A stretch of DNA of 64,000 bases from Acanthosepion pharaonis (Eukaryota > Mollusca > Cephalopoda > Sepiida > Sepiidae), in assembly GCA_903632075.3 (NCBI GenBank), contig CAHIKZ030004724.1, positions 4,534,001 through 4,598,000 on the forward strand, read 5' to 3'. The notes below the pieces were generated by a model, which made no database searches, was not told the origin of the DNA, and worked only from the letters and a program-made list of their open reading frames with translations. Of the stretch, positions 13,126-24,166 are shown in pieces. A program made the translations under genes and the position numbers. Position 1 is the first letter of the stretch. Each line of letters starts with the position of its first letter.

Positions 13126-14262
13126 CTTATTACTTTTTGGGTGAGAGGCATCATGGGGAAGCAACGCACGGCTAGGATGCATGCCGTAGAGAATCCAGAC
13201 CATTCAGCCCTCATTGGCTTTTGATCATCGAAAGCAGTTTTATCGAAAAAGAAGTAGAAAAAGATGGTAAATAAAAGAAAAGATAGTAAATAAAAAGAAA
13301 ATAAAAGATGATGAAATGTATTGGTTGCAAGAAGAAGATACTATTTATCATAAGTGGTATTGTCTTCTCTCGTTCTATTTGGGTACTCTGAATCCGAAAT
13401 GGTTTCAGAAAATAAATTAAAAACAAGAAACTTTTAAAACGAAAAAGGAAAAAAAAAAAAAAGATTTGCTTTTATATTATTTCGGCATTGTCGCCGTTTT
13501 ATCCCTGGAGAAAAAAAAGCCCAGCATCAGAATCGCGAAAGAAACGCCAAGCAGTTCCCCCGATTTATAACATCTTTTTTTTTTCTTTTTGGTATCTGAA
13601 CGGCCCTATTCGAACAAGAGACCAACATTAGGACTGTTGGGGGAGGCCAAGTAACAGCAAAACTTATCACACAACTAAATCGGTTGACATTATTTTCTCG
13701 AAAGTAATTTTAGTTCTCAATACTTATCGGGGGTCGACTCGGAGTTTCGTTAGGATCCAGACAGAAATGATTGTATTGATTACGGAAGGTACTATATTAT
13801 TATTAATTTAAGTGGTGGACTCTCCCGTCGTATTTGACGTATGAGGGTCAAGCAGCACAGTTCCTAGGAACCGACAGCCCAGATCTGAGCATATATGATT
13901 TGATTATAGTGGTGAAGGCTTTGTGCAAAACCAACCACACTTTTTGAAGGGTCGAATACAGAGACCTGGTGCAACACGTGCCACAAGATCTGCGAAGAAG
14001 AGAATGAAAAGAAACAATTATCATGGTGGTATTTTAGCACTAAATTCATCTGAATCCGGCATAAATATGCAAGCTTACGGCATCTCTTTTTATAGAAGCC
14101 CACTGGCTTTACCGCTACACCATCGCTTATCTTAATTATTTTATCCACTAGTAAACTAAATATTGCTGATCCTGGGAAAATGAAAATGATGATTACGCAC
14201 CAAATTTTGCATTTTTCCCCGATAAAATTGATTTTAACAAGTTTCAGCATTCAATTTGTATA
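13126..14262. other. No recognised gene
   Basis: A-rich runs near 13445 and 13520. Opposed frames near 13864-14250 overlap each other and show no family motif. Confidence 0.6.
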
Positions 14263-14464
14263 CAGTGTAACCCGGATATAAGAGAGTTGTCGGGACCGGA
14301 GAAGTTTCTCTTATATCCGGGTTTATCTTATATCCGGGTTTGGTCTATTTTGTTTAGGTAAGTATGGGAACACTTTGGGACCAGATAAAATCTCTCTTAT
14401 ATCCGGATTTCTCTTATATCCGGCTTTCTCTTATATCCGGGTCTCTTATATCCGGGTTACACTG
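14263..14464. mobile_element. Tigger/pogo-type MITE with repeated subterminal motif
   Basis: A 202-bp element lies between TA at 14261-14262 and 14465-14466. The tips are a perfect inverted repeat, CAGTGTAACCCGGATATAAG and inward. The motif CTTATATCCGG occurs about six times in one orientation in addition to the inverted left tip. It has no coding capacity. Confidence 0.92.
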
Positions 14465-14466
14465 TA

Positions 14467-15761
14467 TTACGCATTGAAAATGAAGGGGAAATGTATTGTT
14501 AGAGGTCAAGAATTAATAGTAACAGTTTTACTAATGAATTAAGAATTTAAACGTGTCAGTAATTTATTGTTTATTTATTATTCAATGAAGTTTACTGATG
14601 TTAACGTTGAACAAAATTTTCAATTTTAGCTTTTTATACATGTATGGATTATAAGGGGTTGAAAGTATAAGTAATATCATTTTTCATTTGGGTACAATTC
14701 TTATAGTTTACGAACAGTAGGATTTGGGTTTTGAAGAATCCGAGTTTCGATATTTCAGTTTCGAAAACCAGAATTGAGCTCGGCGAAAATGACGAATCAA
14801 CAACAAAACTTTCAAATTTAGTTTCTGCAATTAACTTATTTCTGCACGACGACAAATGACGGGAAATACGCGACAGGAACATTGTGTTACGCGAATATCC
14901 TGGTCAAAGGGGGATATGCCTGTATTGGAAATCATTATTCGAAATCTTTATTTTTACCTTCTCTCGACCACTAACCAAATATACCTTTACGAAGCAGACA
15001 GCTACCTCAACCACAACAAGATTTGAAATGATCTGACACCCACAGAGAACTTGCAGCACACTTCTATATAATGATTAGAACCATTTCAAATCATTGATAG
15101 GCAATTGAAATAAATAAAGATTCAGTCATCTAGAGTATGGCAAATAGGAAACAAGCCATGGGCGCCATTTGGTGGGGACGTCATGAGGCTACTGAACAAA
15201 TTATTCGTAGTGTAATAATCATTAATTAGGCAGGAAGAAATAAATCATCTCTCAACATTCGTCACCGATTGTCTGTGAGTATCGAATATTACCAACAACA
15301 GTTTTTTTTTACCTCGATTTTGAGCAGTGGTGATTGAAAGATTTGCGTCAGCGAAAGCAAAGAAGGTGCAGTTTTAAGACAAACCAACATATTCCTTAGT
15401 ACCTTGATTCCATTTGTCTTCTAACAAAACTGGAGCAAAAATTAAGATATATCTTCTTATGGTGCCAGTATTCTCCCAAAATGTCTCGAAGCACAACGTG
15501 AAAAATTATTGGAAATATTAGTCTTGTCACAGAGTATTTTACTGAAAAACTAAAAAATGTTTTTTTTCCCAGTGTAATAATGTGTTAACAGATTCTCTTC
15601 TTGAGATGTCATTATATTATATTTCTTGTATATTTTCTACAGTAAAATATACAGGACAATTGAAGCGTACTTTCCTCTAGTTAGAAGTCATGTACTTTAA
15701 AAAATTGTAATAATTGTGTTGTCATCATTTCATAAATGAATATGTCCAAGTGGTAGCGTTA
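14467..15761. other. No recognised gene
   Basis: AT-rich, short frames only. No repeat copies matched elsewhere in the window. Confidence 0.65.
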
Positions 15762-15763
15762 TA

Positions 15764-16001
15764 CAGTGGAACCTCAATTTTACGGACTAATAGGGGGGAT
15801 CGTCCGTTAAACCCGTTTGTCCGTTAATTTGAAGTACTTTTTTCGTGGCCTAAGAACAACCCTGTACAGTACAAAATAATTGTAAATAAATGTAAACACA
15901 GTATATATCTATGTGTATTTTATTTTTAAGTTACTATATACCTTTAAATAGTGTTTGAAAAGATTTAAAGTTAAATCCGAAGTTAATTCAAGGTTTTATT
16001 G
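15764..16001. mobile_element. Tigger-derived MITE
   Basis: A 238-bp element is bounded by TA at 15762-15763 and 16002-16003. The tips read inward as CAGTGGAACCTCAATTTTAC and CAATAAAACCTTGAATTAAC. It matches both ends of the larger element at 16321-17190 with the middle removed, so the two are parent-like and miniature relatives 318 bp apart. Confidence 0.88.
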
Positions 16002-16320
16002 TATATTGTGGAATTGTTATCGGAGCACCTAACCTTAAGCAGCTGGGCTGCTAAGGATCTGAGGCACTGTGTTTCTCCGTTCAGGGACAGAAGGAAGGAG
16101 GGTCATCATAACCGTCCGGAAGTTATTATCAAAACTTGTCATCACGATGGACATTTGCTATTTTCTACTTTTTTTTTGTAGGTGCTTACTAAATCCATAT
16201 CAAAATGGTTGTCATGATGGGTATATCTGTTTTCTATATTTGTACAAGACCGCCACTTTGTTGGTAAGCTGGTCTCTGACTCAATAAAGAAGGTTAAAAT
16301 AAAACGGAGACATTTAAGTA

Positions 16321-17190
16321 CAATGGAACCTCAATTTAACGGACTAATAAGGAGGATCGTTCGTTAAAGCCGTTTGTCCGTTAATTTAAAGTACTTTATT
16401 TAGTGGCTTAAAAACACCTAGTGCAGTACAAAATTATTATAAGTAAATGTAAATGCAGTATATATGTGTGTGTATTTTATTTTTAAGTCACTATATACGT
16501 TTAAACAAAGTTTGAAAAGTTTTAATGTTTACCTAAACTTACCTTTAGACATTGCTGCGATGGTCTAATATGGTGTGAAAGAACTGTAATCATATAGCGG
16601 GCCCTCACAGTAGTAATTACTTGAAGCCATGGAACTCCTCCAAAGCAGGGTGATAATGGCGTGCTGATGGCAGAAAGTTATTGTTGTGGTGGCAATGGCG
16701 AGTCGGGGTCGCTTTCATGAGCCGCCAATTTGGGCTGGAAGAACGAATCCAACTTTGTTTCCCACTTTGATACTGTTCGCTAATTATCAATTCAGTTAAT
16801 GTTCGAAGGTGTTGGTAATACACCTTAATTACCCGATTCTTGGTCACATCAGCAAATTTTAGGAGAGTGTCAACAGAATCACGCACGCTAGATATTCTCG
16901 GTCGTTTCACCATCTCTTCCTCGGAATCACTGTTGCCAGTGAAGGGCTTGACAAAAAACAATACTGTATACTCTACCAAAGTCAGTATAAAATGTACGAG
17001 AGGCAATGCATGTGTATACACGACGAGTGCTCAAATAAACAACAGCTGCTATTCCTGGAACTACCAGTCTCTGTCTTTTGATTGCACCAGAAAACAACAG
17101 CGGCCAATTCTGGAACTAACAATTCTGCTGATTTTGTCCGTTAAATTCGGAGTCCGTTACTTTCGGGACCGTTAATTCGAGATTTTATTG
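16321..17190 (-). mobile_element. pogo/Tigger-type transposon, internally deleted
   Basis: The left end starts CAATGGAACCTCAATTTAAC after TA. The right end reads inward as CAATAAAATCTCGAATTAAC, and the flank there is TT, a decayed TA. Subterminal copies of TCCGTTAA occur several times in both arms. At 870 bp it retains only the 3' coding part. It shares its left 180 bp with the smaller element at 15764. Confidence 0.83.
16617..17021 (-). pseudogene. Tigger/pogo transposase C-terminal remnant
   Basis: The open frame contains NSDSEEEMVKRPRISSVRDS, DTLLKFADVTK and a QYQSGKQSWIRSSSP end. That pattern, an acidic run, an amphipathic segment, then a Q-S-S-I-x-S-F-F-like finish, resembles the C-terminus of Tigger transposases. 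The catalytic domain is absent. The family call depends mainly on the element ends. Confidence 0.6.
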
Positions 17191-18184
17191 TTTAATCAAA
17201 ATTTAAATTTCCTTCAAAAATACAGTATAACAAATAATATAATCGTGTTCAAATACCATAATTTATTATATTGTAGTGAAAAAAGCAAGATCTAGATTTA
17301 AAATTCAAATGCTAAGCACTGACTCATTGATTTTGTTAGAAATTAAAACGACTCGAATTTACAAACTTTGCTTAACACACACGCAAAAGCGAAACTAAAA
17401 CAAAACTCTTGAAATTTCACACCTTGATGCGAAATGTTTTTCGGCCAACAGAAAACTGGGAAACATTTAAAAACAAAATTCAAATAATCTTAAATTCACA
17501 GAAACAAATTCTTTTACGGACTTTTTCGCGAGCCGACGCAAAATGTGCTCGTCATCCAATGGAAAGGCCCGAATCATCTCCTGGAGTGAATTCCTAAATG
17601 ACCCCACAAACAAAATAAAAGACGGGCAAGTTCGCTTGTCACCAGAGAGGAGGAGATGGGCGTATTAACAAGTCCCTTGACAACGTCAAGAGAGCGTTAT
17701 TATTATCTCTACCTTTCTCCCTCAGCTGTTTTATACTTGATAAAGGAACAGAACATTTTAAGACTGAGCGATTACTTCAAAGACATTCCTACCCTTCGAT
17801 AACGCTCATACATTCATACATCCACGCACACGTTCCTGCCTACGTACACATAAACTCATTCTTGCAAGGACTACTACGAACATTTTAACCACCTTGTATG
17901 AACCAAAATACATTAATTTTATTTGTAGAGACCTTAATTGATTTATATGTTTATAAAAATGTTGTTTCACTTTACAATTTGATTTTCTTGTTTTATACAG
18001 CCTCTTATGGTGGGTTATCTAACTAACAAGGCCCAAATCAAACTAATCTGTTTCCACACTCATACATTTCACTATAACTGATAACTCACTATAATTTATT
18101 AATGGTCTTGACTTGTATCGTTGAACAAAAATAGAAATAAAACACTTATGCTTGAAATCAGAAAGCGACAGTTGAATGGAAGCT
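17191..18184. other. No recognised gene
   Basis: Nothing beyond short frames and T-rich runs. Confidence 0.65.
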
Positions 18185-18385
18185 AGGAATATTTGCCACT
18201 CACAGGACATATGGAAGGTAAGAGTGACAGAGGAAACAGCAATCAAACTACCTTGAGAGTTTTTTTTTTCAAATGGATGACAAAACAGAGAATGGGAAGG
18301 ATAGTAAAAAGAAAAACATTGCTAAATGTAACACAAGATAGGGAATTATCGAGTGCCATGATCGCCCATTTTCAGAACATTTACT
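18185..18385 (+). pseudogene. RTE-type LINE C-terminal fragment, decayed
   Basis: Reads LTGHMEGKSDRGN, FKWMTKQRMGRIVKRKTLL and DRELSSAMIAH, aligning with 43531-43343. It contains a T-run insertion and the end is altered. Confidence 0.72.
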
Positions 18386-20281
18386 TTACACTTTGGTAGG
18401 GTATTAGATGTTCAAATAGATGCGCAATTTTAGTGCTTTGCCATAGATGCCACCTTCCATAAACGAACCTCTGTAATTGAATCGAACAAAGTACAAAAAA
18501 GAAAGGAAACTTGAATGTTCACATTTATTGATTCATCATTGGCTATTCTCTTTAGCGAGAAGGTGTCCAGGATTTCATGACTTCAATGTCCAATCTTTGA
18601 AAGGCTTCTTGCTCCACACATAATGAATGGAAATTGTCCAGTTGTGTTATGGTTGTTGATTTGTTTTGGTCGCTGCTTGTATGTTTCTTGTTTGAATTTA
18701 CATCTTATATTTGTTTGGTCTGAGACTTCTTCATTACACGATGACAGCATTTTTCTTTTTGAGCCTGTCATGCGCAAATGTTTCACAACTGAACTGTAGA
18801 ATGTTAAATGTTTACAAGTTAGCTTTGAGTTGATCCTAGTATCTTTTTCTTTGACCCACCAGTGGTAAAGCAACGTCGGGGCTAGGGAGTCACACATGAT
18901 AAGAGATGCAAAATGTTTTCTTGCATACTGTCCCAGCAACACGACTCGAAGTCCTGTGGGTGTCTGTCATGTGCATGAAATATAGAAGTTTGTGGGAAAA
19001 TGATATAAAATCTATAAATAAAATAATAATAATGAATAATAAAAAAAAAATAAAATAAATACATTTTCTCATGATGCTAGTAATAAAGGAACCGGATATT
19101 TTATTACTCCACTTGGCTTCGTCAAACGTCCGTTAGGCGGCACTGTTTAAGTCTATAAAAAGACAAGCATTTTCTTTTCTCTTTCTCCTCTTTGCGATCA
19201 CGATCAAAATCACGTGATCCCTAACCTATTAGGGCCGTAGGGGTACCGCATGTACTACAGTCACAGTAGCGGTGATGTTTCCTGGGTAGAATAGCCTGAC
19301 AAACCCCAAACCTCTCCAGGTTGGTTTTGAATTCAAAGTTTTTTTCTTCTCCTGCGCTACAGGATCCAGTGTTTCATGCTATTTTCTAATAGCTGGGTAG
19401 AGAAGAGTTGAATTCATAACATTCCCAAGGGTATTAGCAAGTAAGTGAATGTAATGAAGTCGACTAGAATTCGATTGTCCATTACTTTATGGTGCCTCCA
19501 ACATGTATCCGTATCAGGACATGGAAAAGAGACGGTCCCGCTGGAGCACGTTCGTTTCCTCGGTCCACTGACGACTGAACTCTCTTTCCACTTTTCAACG
19601 CATGACGTTTGCACGCGTCTTCCCAAAACCCCAACGATGAAGTAAATGAACTTTTCTTTGGCCGTTCCAACTCAGCGCAAGGCTGACTTGAGATCGACTA
19701 TACTTAAACCTTCCAATGATGAAGTAAGAACAAACTTTTCTTTCATCGTTACACCTCTGGAACTAACTTTCGTCCGGCCATTATAAAGATGCTTATCCTT
19801 ACTTAGCCTAACTCCTGACCAAAAAGAAAACGGACATACCCAAGAGAGTTTGAGAACATTGTTTCACTATAGTTTATAAAAAAAAAATGAAGAGAATAAA
19901 CGGTCCATAGTAGAATTTTTATGTATGCGACTTCTTTATTTGTTTATTTATCGTATGGAAGGCAAACGAGACGAAGCTAGCTGACTAGGGAATTACTGCC
20001 CTAAGTTTTGCGATAAATCTAACTATATAAGCTACCTTTTTCTGTCTTAATTACCCCACCTTATTTGCGGCTGTTGTGTTGCAATTCAGAACTATCTTTC
20101 CGTCCACCGTACGAAACCCCTATGAGTTTAGTGATCAGATCATATTTGTGATAAAGGATGTGTGGTTTTTGAAATTAGGATGAAAAAAAAATACCATTGA
20201 TCCGACGCTCACTGAAAGAGTGAGCGACAATTTTTAACGATCATGTCTGCAAAAAACAAAAAAAAAGGATCAAAAGGAAGG
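18386..20281. other. No recognised gene
   Basis: A 119-codon minus-strand frame at 18583-18942 has no recognisable motif. 19100-19380 and 19500-19740 are GC-richer and may be unknown repeat, since they flank a SINE-A piece. Confidence 0.55.
19388..19490 (-). repeat. SINE-A partial copy
   Basis: The reverse strand matches the central SINE-A blocks (CATTCACTTACTTGC and AATGTTATGAATTC). Both ends are missing. Confidence 0.65.
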
Positions 20282-20643
20282 TTTTTCCCTTGACACCGCT
20301 ATTATTAATTATCTTAATTATTATTTTAATCATAGGTTTTTAACCATTTTAGCCCTGCGTTCCTGAGCAATTTTAACCCTTCTGCCTGGTCTTCTTAGTC
20401 AAAATTCGCAAATAATTTCTATGTCATGTTTCACGAGTAGATATTAAAATAGTTACAAGTATTTACCCACCGTTCAAACGGTAGCTTGTCATTAAGCCAT
20501 TTTTCTCTACCATTGTTTAACCGGTGGCTGGGCATTACGTCGTTTTTCTCTACCACCGATAAAGCGGTGGCTAAGGCTCAAAGCGTTAAAACAATTGCCG
20601 AGGGGTGAAAGTAGTTAAAATAATAGCGGTGTCAAGGGAAAAA
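20282..20643. mobile_element. MITE-like inverted repeat
   Basis: A perfect 25-bp inverted repeat (20282-20306 and 20619-20643) contains CCCTTGACACCGCTATTATT. Weaker inverted similarity continues inward (GTTAAAA...TTGC blocks) and outward for perhaps 60 bp (CTGCAAAAA against CCGCAAAAAG). The interior holds short hairpins around ACCGTT/AACGGT and CCACCG/CGGTGG. No clear target duplication could be read, so the superfamily is open. Confidence 0.75.
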
Positions 20644-21225
20644 TGTCTTTTTGACACCCCGTTTCTTTTTGCGGGTATGAAAGTTCAAATTTGCCGAATG
20701 ACCAATTAAAAACAGAAGTGGCACTTGTTTGCTTCGATCTTTGAAACAGCAGAACATTTTTCTGATGCTTATTGAAGATGCAGTTATTAGACAAAAGACT
20801 GGAATATATAGATCGCATAGTGCCAGTCTGTTAGTAAAAAGGCATCACCGATAAAACTCGTATGCCGGAAAAATGCAGTTTATGCAACTTAAGTTTTTTT
20901 TCTTTTTAAACTTTAAGATAAACTTCTAATATAAAGATTAATGGAAATTGTGAAGTTAGAAAACACCTAGAAAAAAATTCGGGCTAAGCAAATAGATGCT
21001 GAGGTGATATCGAGTGAGCAGAATTATACAGAGAACTTAAAGATTTTCCTGAACGAAAGGTTGTAACTGATTTGTATTTATAGTGAGTGTTCAATATTGG
21101 GAATACAGAGTATATTGATATGAAATTTGTGGACAAAGAAATAAACACTTTATCGTGATAGGCAGTTTCATGCATGTAACCGCAAGTCACCATGCAGTAT
21201 CTACATTTATGTCTCTCTCTTTTTC

Positions 21226-21228
<3 letters not shown>
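20644..21228. other. No recognised gene
   Basis: AT-rich. A GGCAGTTTCATGCATG stretch at 21162-21177 recalls the arm of the palindrome at 22882. Confidence 0.6.

Positions 21229-21277
<49 letters not shown>
21229..21277. repeat. (TA)n tract at the Tc1 insertion site
   Basis: About 24 TA units that end exactly at the left tip of the Tc1-like element. The TA target duplication is the last unit. Confidence 0.97.
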
Positions 21278-21280
<3 letters not shown>

Positions 21281-21286
21281 TGGGTA

Positions 21287-21303
21287 GCAAAAGTATTTAA
21301 CAC
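21287..21303 (+). promoter_or_regulatory. Outer left transposase-binding direct repeat (IR/DR)
   Basis: The 17-bp motif GCAAAAGTATTTAACAC lies near the tip of the left arm and recurs at 21460-21476. In inverted form it occurs at 22665-22681 and 22836-22852. In IR/DR-type Tc1 elements such paired repeats are where the transposase's DNA-binding domain docks. Binding is inferred from layout only. Confidence 0.75.
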
Positions 21304-21459
21304 ATTGGTTTTTCTTACATATCTCAAAAAATAACAGATCAATTTCAACGAAATTTATAGGAAATATTTAAACGAACATTGTCGATCAAAACATAGAAGG
21401 AAAATTTAAAACCACTGTTTTGAGAAACATTTATTAACATTAAATAAAATAACCCATAT

Positions 21460-21476
21460 GCAAAAGTATTTAACAC
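21460..21476 (+). promoter_or_regulatory. Inner left transposase-binding direct repeat (IR/DR)
   Basis: Second left-arm copy of the 17-bp motif, 173 bp in from the outer one and identical to it. It sits just outside the end of the transposase frame. Confidence 0.75.
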
Positions 21477-21482
21477 ACTTTA

Positions 21483-22503
21483 CTAATATTTAGTACAGTA
21501 GCCTCTGTTCTGCTTCACAGCCTCCAGTCGTTTCCCGTAGGCTTCAACTAGTTTCTTGCAGGTACTTATTGGTATTTTGACCCATTCTTCTTCACAAATT
21601 TTCTTCAATTTGTTTTGATTCGATGGATTTCTTTTATGAACTCGTAACTTCAATAGTTTCCACAAATTTTCGATTGGATTTAAATCCGGTGACTGGCTTG
21701 GCCATTCCAGGACATTAATGTCATTATTATTAAACCAATTCTTAATTGTTTTAGCAGTATGCTTCGGGTCATTGTCTTGCTGAAATACAAAATCACGACC
21801 ATGTACCAAAGATGTGGCACTGTTCAAGAGTTGAGTTGACAAAATTTGAGTGTATTTTGCAGCATTCATTGTTCCTTCGATGATTTTCATTTTTCCTACT
21901 CTTTGAGGAAAAACAACCCCACATCACAATATTTCCACCCCCATGTTTGACTGTAGGGATGGTATTTGTTGGCTCGTATTCCGCTCCTTTTTTCCTCCAT
22001 ACATGAGTGCGCGTGTTTCGTCCGTAAAGCTCAATTTTCGTTTCGTCTGACCAAATTACTTTCTCCCAGAAATCATTAGATTCAATTTCATATTACTTTA
22101 CAAAATTTAAACGGGCTTGTACATGTCGGCGTTTCAGTAATGGAGTCTTTCTCGGTGATCTTGAAGTGAGACCTGCACGATTCAGCGATCTTTTAATTGT
22201 ATCTTTACTAACTTCAATTCCGGCATTTTTCAAATCATTCTGAATTTCTCGACGAGTTGAAAATGGATTTTTCTTCACAGTACGGGAAATGTATCGCTCA
22301 TTAGCTTCATTTAAGATACGGGGACGACCACTCCTTTGAATGTCTTCAATAGTATCGAATTTTTTCCATTTTCGAACAACAGCATCAACTGTACTCACAA
22401 GCAAATTCAAATCTGGAACGAATTTTCTATATCCCTTACCATCTTTGTGATTCTTTATGATCTTCTTGCGCATGTCGTTCGACAATTCTTTTGTTTTCAC
22501 CAT
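21483..22503 (-). pseudogene. Tc1-family DDE transposase, broken by one stop and one frameshift
   Basis: The reading frame begins at the ATG ending at 22503 and runs leftward. The N-terminal part (22503-22096) carries the paired helix-turn-helix DNA-binding region of Tc1 transposases. An in-frame TAA follows at 22093-22095, just before the catalytic domain. The frame then continues through the first catalytic aspartate in WSDETK until a one-base shift near 21895-21905. From 21890 to 21483 a second frame holds the second aspartate in FQQDNDPKHT and the glutamate in PIENLW. Counting from the first D of DND gives 34 residues to the E, so this is a DD34E enzyme. The normal length is about 340 residues, and the combined pieces match that. 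With two lesions it cannot make an active enzyme unless repaired or suppressed. Confidence 0.93.
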
Positions 22504-22664
22504 TTTCTTGCAGTAGTGGCAACAGAATAGCTTCAGTGTCTCGGAACTGTTATCTAATAGCCAGTTGAGTGTCGTGCAGTGCTGTCATTGGTCGACATAT
22601 CACATCATGTCAATATGGGTAGGAATCATGACGACACGTCTCTTCTAGCATAATATTTGCATTG

Positions 22665-22681
22665 GTGTTAAATACTTTTGC
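22665..22681 (-). promoter_or_regulatory. Inner right transposase-binding direct repeat (IR/DR)
   Basis: Reverse complement of the 17-bp motif at 21287, on the inner side of the right arm. Spacing to the outer right copy (22836-22852) is 171 bp, close to the 173 bp on the left. Confidence 0.75.
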
Positions 22682-22835
22682 ATATGGAATATTTTATTTA
22701 TTGTTAATAAATGTTTCTCAAAACAGTGGTTTTAAATTTTCCTTCTATGTTTTGATCGACAATGTTCGTTTAAATATTTCCTATGTTTCGTTGAAATTGA
22801 TCTGTTATTTTTTGAGATATGTAAGAAAAACCAAT

Positions 22836-22852
22836 GTGTTAAATACTTTTGC
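22836..22852 (-). promoter_or_regulatory. Outer right transposase-binding direct repeat (IR/DR)
   Basis: Reverse complement of the 17-bp motif near the tip of the right arm, ending 9 bp before the transposon end at 22861. Confidence 0.75.
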
Positions 22853-22881
22853 TACCCACTGTATATAAATTAAATGAACAT

Positions 22882-22992
22882 TGAAGTCAGCACTCAGAGG
22901 CGACAGGCAGTTTCATGCTAGTCACAATCGTCAAGCGGCCGCACGATTACGTCTAGCATGAAACAGCCTGTCGCCTCTGAGTGTTGACTTCA
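22882..22992. repeat. 39-bp near-perfect palindrome arms around a NotI-containing loop
   Basis: The arms 22882-22920 and 22954-22992 pair over 39 positions with two mismatches, and include CAGAGGCGACAGGC and TTTCATGCTA. The 33-bp loop contains GCGGCCGC at 22935-22942, remarkable in such AT-rich DNA. Diverged single arms occur at 26467-26490 and possibly 36826-36872. It lies 20 bp past the Tc1 element's right end. Confidence 0.9.
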
Positions 22993-23084
22993 GTTTTCAT
23001 CTTTATATTTATATTTACATACGCTCTGTCGCTGATATTGAGCACTTTATCCCGTAAATATAGCACACCTTAAAACTATATATT

Positions 23085-23118
<34 letters not shown>

Positions 23119-23309
23119 CGATTTCTCTAGATATATACTTATATATCTTTCGCTTGTCTTTCTCTCTATATAATGTCTCTCACTCTCGTGTATGCGTGTG
23201 TGTGCATAAATATAACACTAAGTTTGTAGGCTAACGCACACACACAATATATATATATATATATATATATATTGTGTGTATATATATATATATATATGTG
23301 TGTATATAT

Positions 23310-23345
<36 letters not shown>

Positions 23346-23612
23346 ATATATATTGTATATATATATATATGATATATATATATGATAGAAAAAGTTTCAA
23401 ATTAAAAAAATAATAAATGTTTTATTTATTTATATTTATATTTATTTATTTATATATATATTTATATATATATAAATAAATAAATATTTCATAAAATAAA
23501 ACATTATTATTTTTAATTTGAAACTTTTCTATATATACATATTAAGAAAGTATACGTGGCTTCTCATTATGCTATATATATATATATATATGATATCTAT
23601 ATGATATATAAT

Positions 23613-23679
<67 letters not shown>

Positions 23680-23680
23680 T
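23085..23680. repeat. Dense microsatellite block
   Basis: (TA)n at 23091-23116, a compound TA/TG block at 23247-23385, a TTTA/TA mix at 23425-23485, and TA runs to 23678. GATATATA and TGTATATA interruptions show slippage and duplication. Confidence 0.95.
23386..23532. repeat. Inverted repeat within microsatellite block
   Basis: GAAAAAGTTTCAAATTAAAA at 23388 is matched by TTTTTAATTTGAAACTTTTC ending at about 23529. ATGTTTTATTT pairs with AAATAAAACAT further in. The centre is TTTA- and TA-rich. Arms of about 36-40 bp. Confidence 0.8.
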
Positions 23681-24115
23681 TTAAATACTCATGGAGAACT
23701 ACTGAACCCTATTCGTAACATACTTGTAGGCAACACAAATATAATAGCATCATCTACATGCAAAAGAAAGGGCTAAAAATAATGGAAACCTTATTAATAA
23801 AAACGAAAACCAACACTCAATAATATCATCTATGAACATGGACACAATATCTTGACCTTGTTTTGAAAATGAAAACATTATATAAATACATACATACAAC
23901 AATCGATTTCTTGTTAAGATATTTCAACCTTGAAAATGGCTAAATGTATGGCCGAAAGCGCTCGGATAGAAAGAACATTCGGACAGTTTTTATATAATTT
24001 ACCTACCGAAAAGAAAAAAAAATTAGATCACTATCAGAAATTGTATAAAAAAAACTAAATCAAAGCACTTTGTAATATTCAATGAAACGTACATGGAAGA
24101 AGGATTTCTGCCTGA

Positions 24116-24118
<3 letters not shown>
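23680..24118 (+). pseudogene. Penelope-like element fragment (C-terminus, untranslated junction, N-terminus)
   Basis: The first part reads ILVGNTNIIASSTCKRKG, the end of the GIY-YIG endonuclease domain, with stops. It then passes through the Penelope-type junction sequence GAAAATGGCTAAATGTATGG. From 23937 a frame begins MAKCMAESARIERTFGQFLY and continues NLPTEKKKKLDHYQKL, which aligns with the N-terminal segment of the inverted copy at 25018-25199. C-terminus followed by N-terminus is what tandem Penelope copies with a pseudo-LTR give. It ends abruptly at an (AC)n tract. Confidence 0.72.

Positions 24119-24166
<48 letters not shown>
24117..24166. repeat. (AC)n-(AT)n compound microsatellite
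   Basis: (AC)n to 24151, then (AT)n. It separates the end of a Penelope fragment from the start of a LINE fragment. Confidence 0.97.

Larger units (their letters stand above)
21278..22861 (-). mobile_element. Tc1-like transposon, full length, inactivated
   Basis: A 1584-bp element starts with CAGTGGGTAGCAAAAG and ends with its reverse complement. It is flanked by TA on both sides (21276-21277 and 22862-22863), the Tc1/mariner target duplication. The terminal inverted repeats are long, about 200 bp each (21278 to about 21477, and about 22663 to 22861), and almost identical apart from a few substitutions near position 80 and in the inner third. Each arm contains the 17-bp motif GCAAAAGTATTTAACAC twice: at 21287-21303 and 21460-21476 on the left, and inverted at 22665-22681 and 22836-22852 on the right. 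This is the IR/DR layout of transposase binding sites. The left side abuts a (TA)n tract. The near-identity of the arms suggests a fairly recent insertion. Confidence 0.95.

Noticed and set aside
16840..17175. 111-codon plus-strand frame as a gene
   Set aside because: It is antisense to the Tigger remnant and inside the transposon.
18583..18942. 119-codon minus-strand frame as a host gene exon
   Set aside because: No recognisable motif, low-complexity flanks, and no splice-compatible neighbours seen.
23218..23400. Open frame on the minus strand made of isoleucine-tyrosine repeats, and many similar ones at other (TA)n or (AC)n tracts
   Set aside because: These are translations of microsatellites. 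There is no codon structure or conserved flank.
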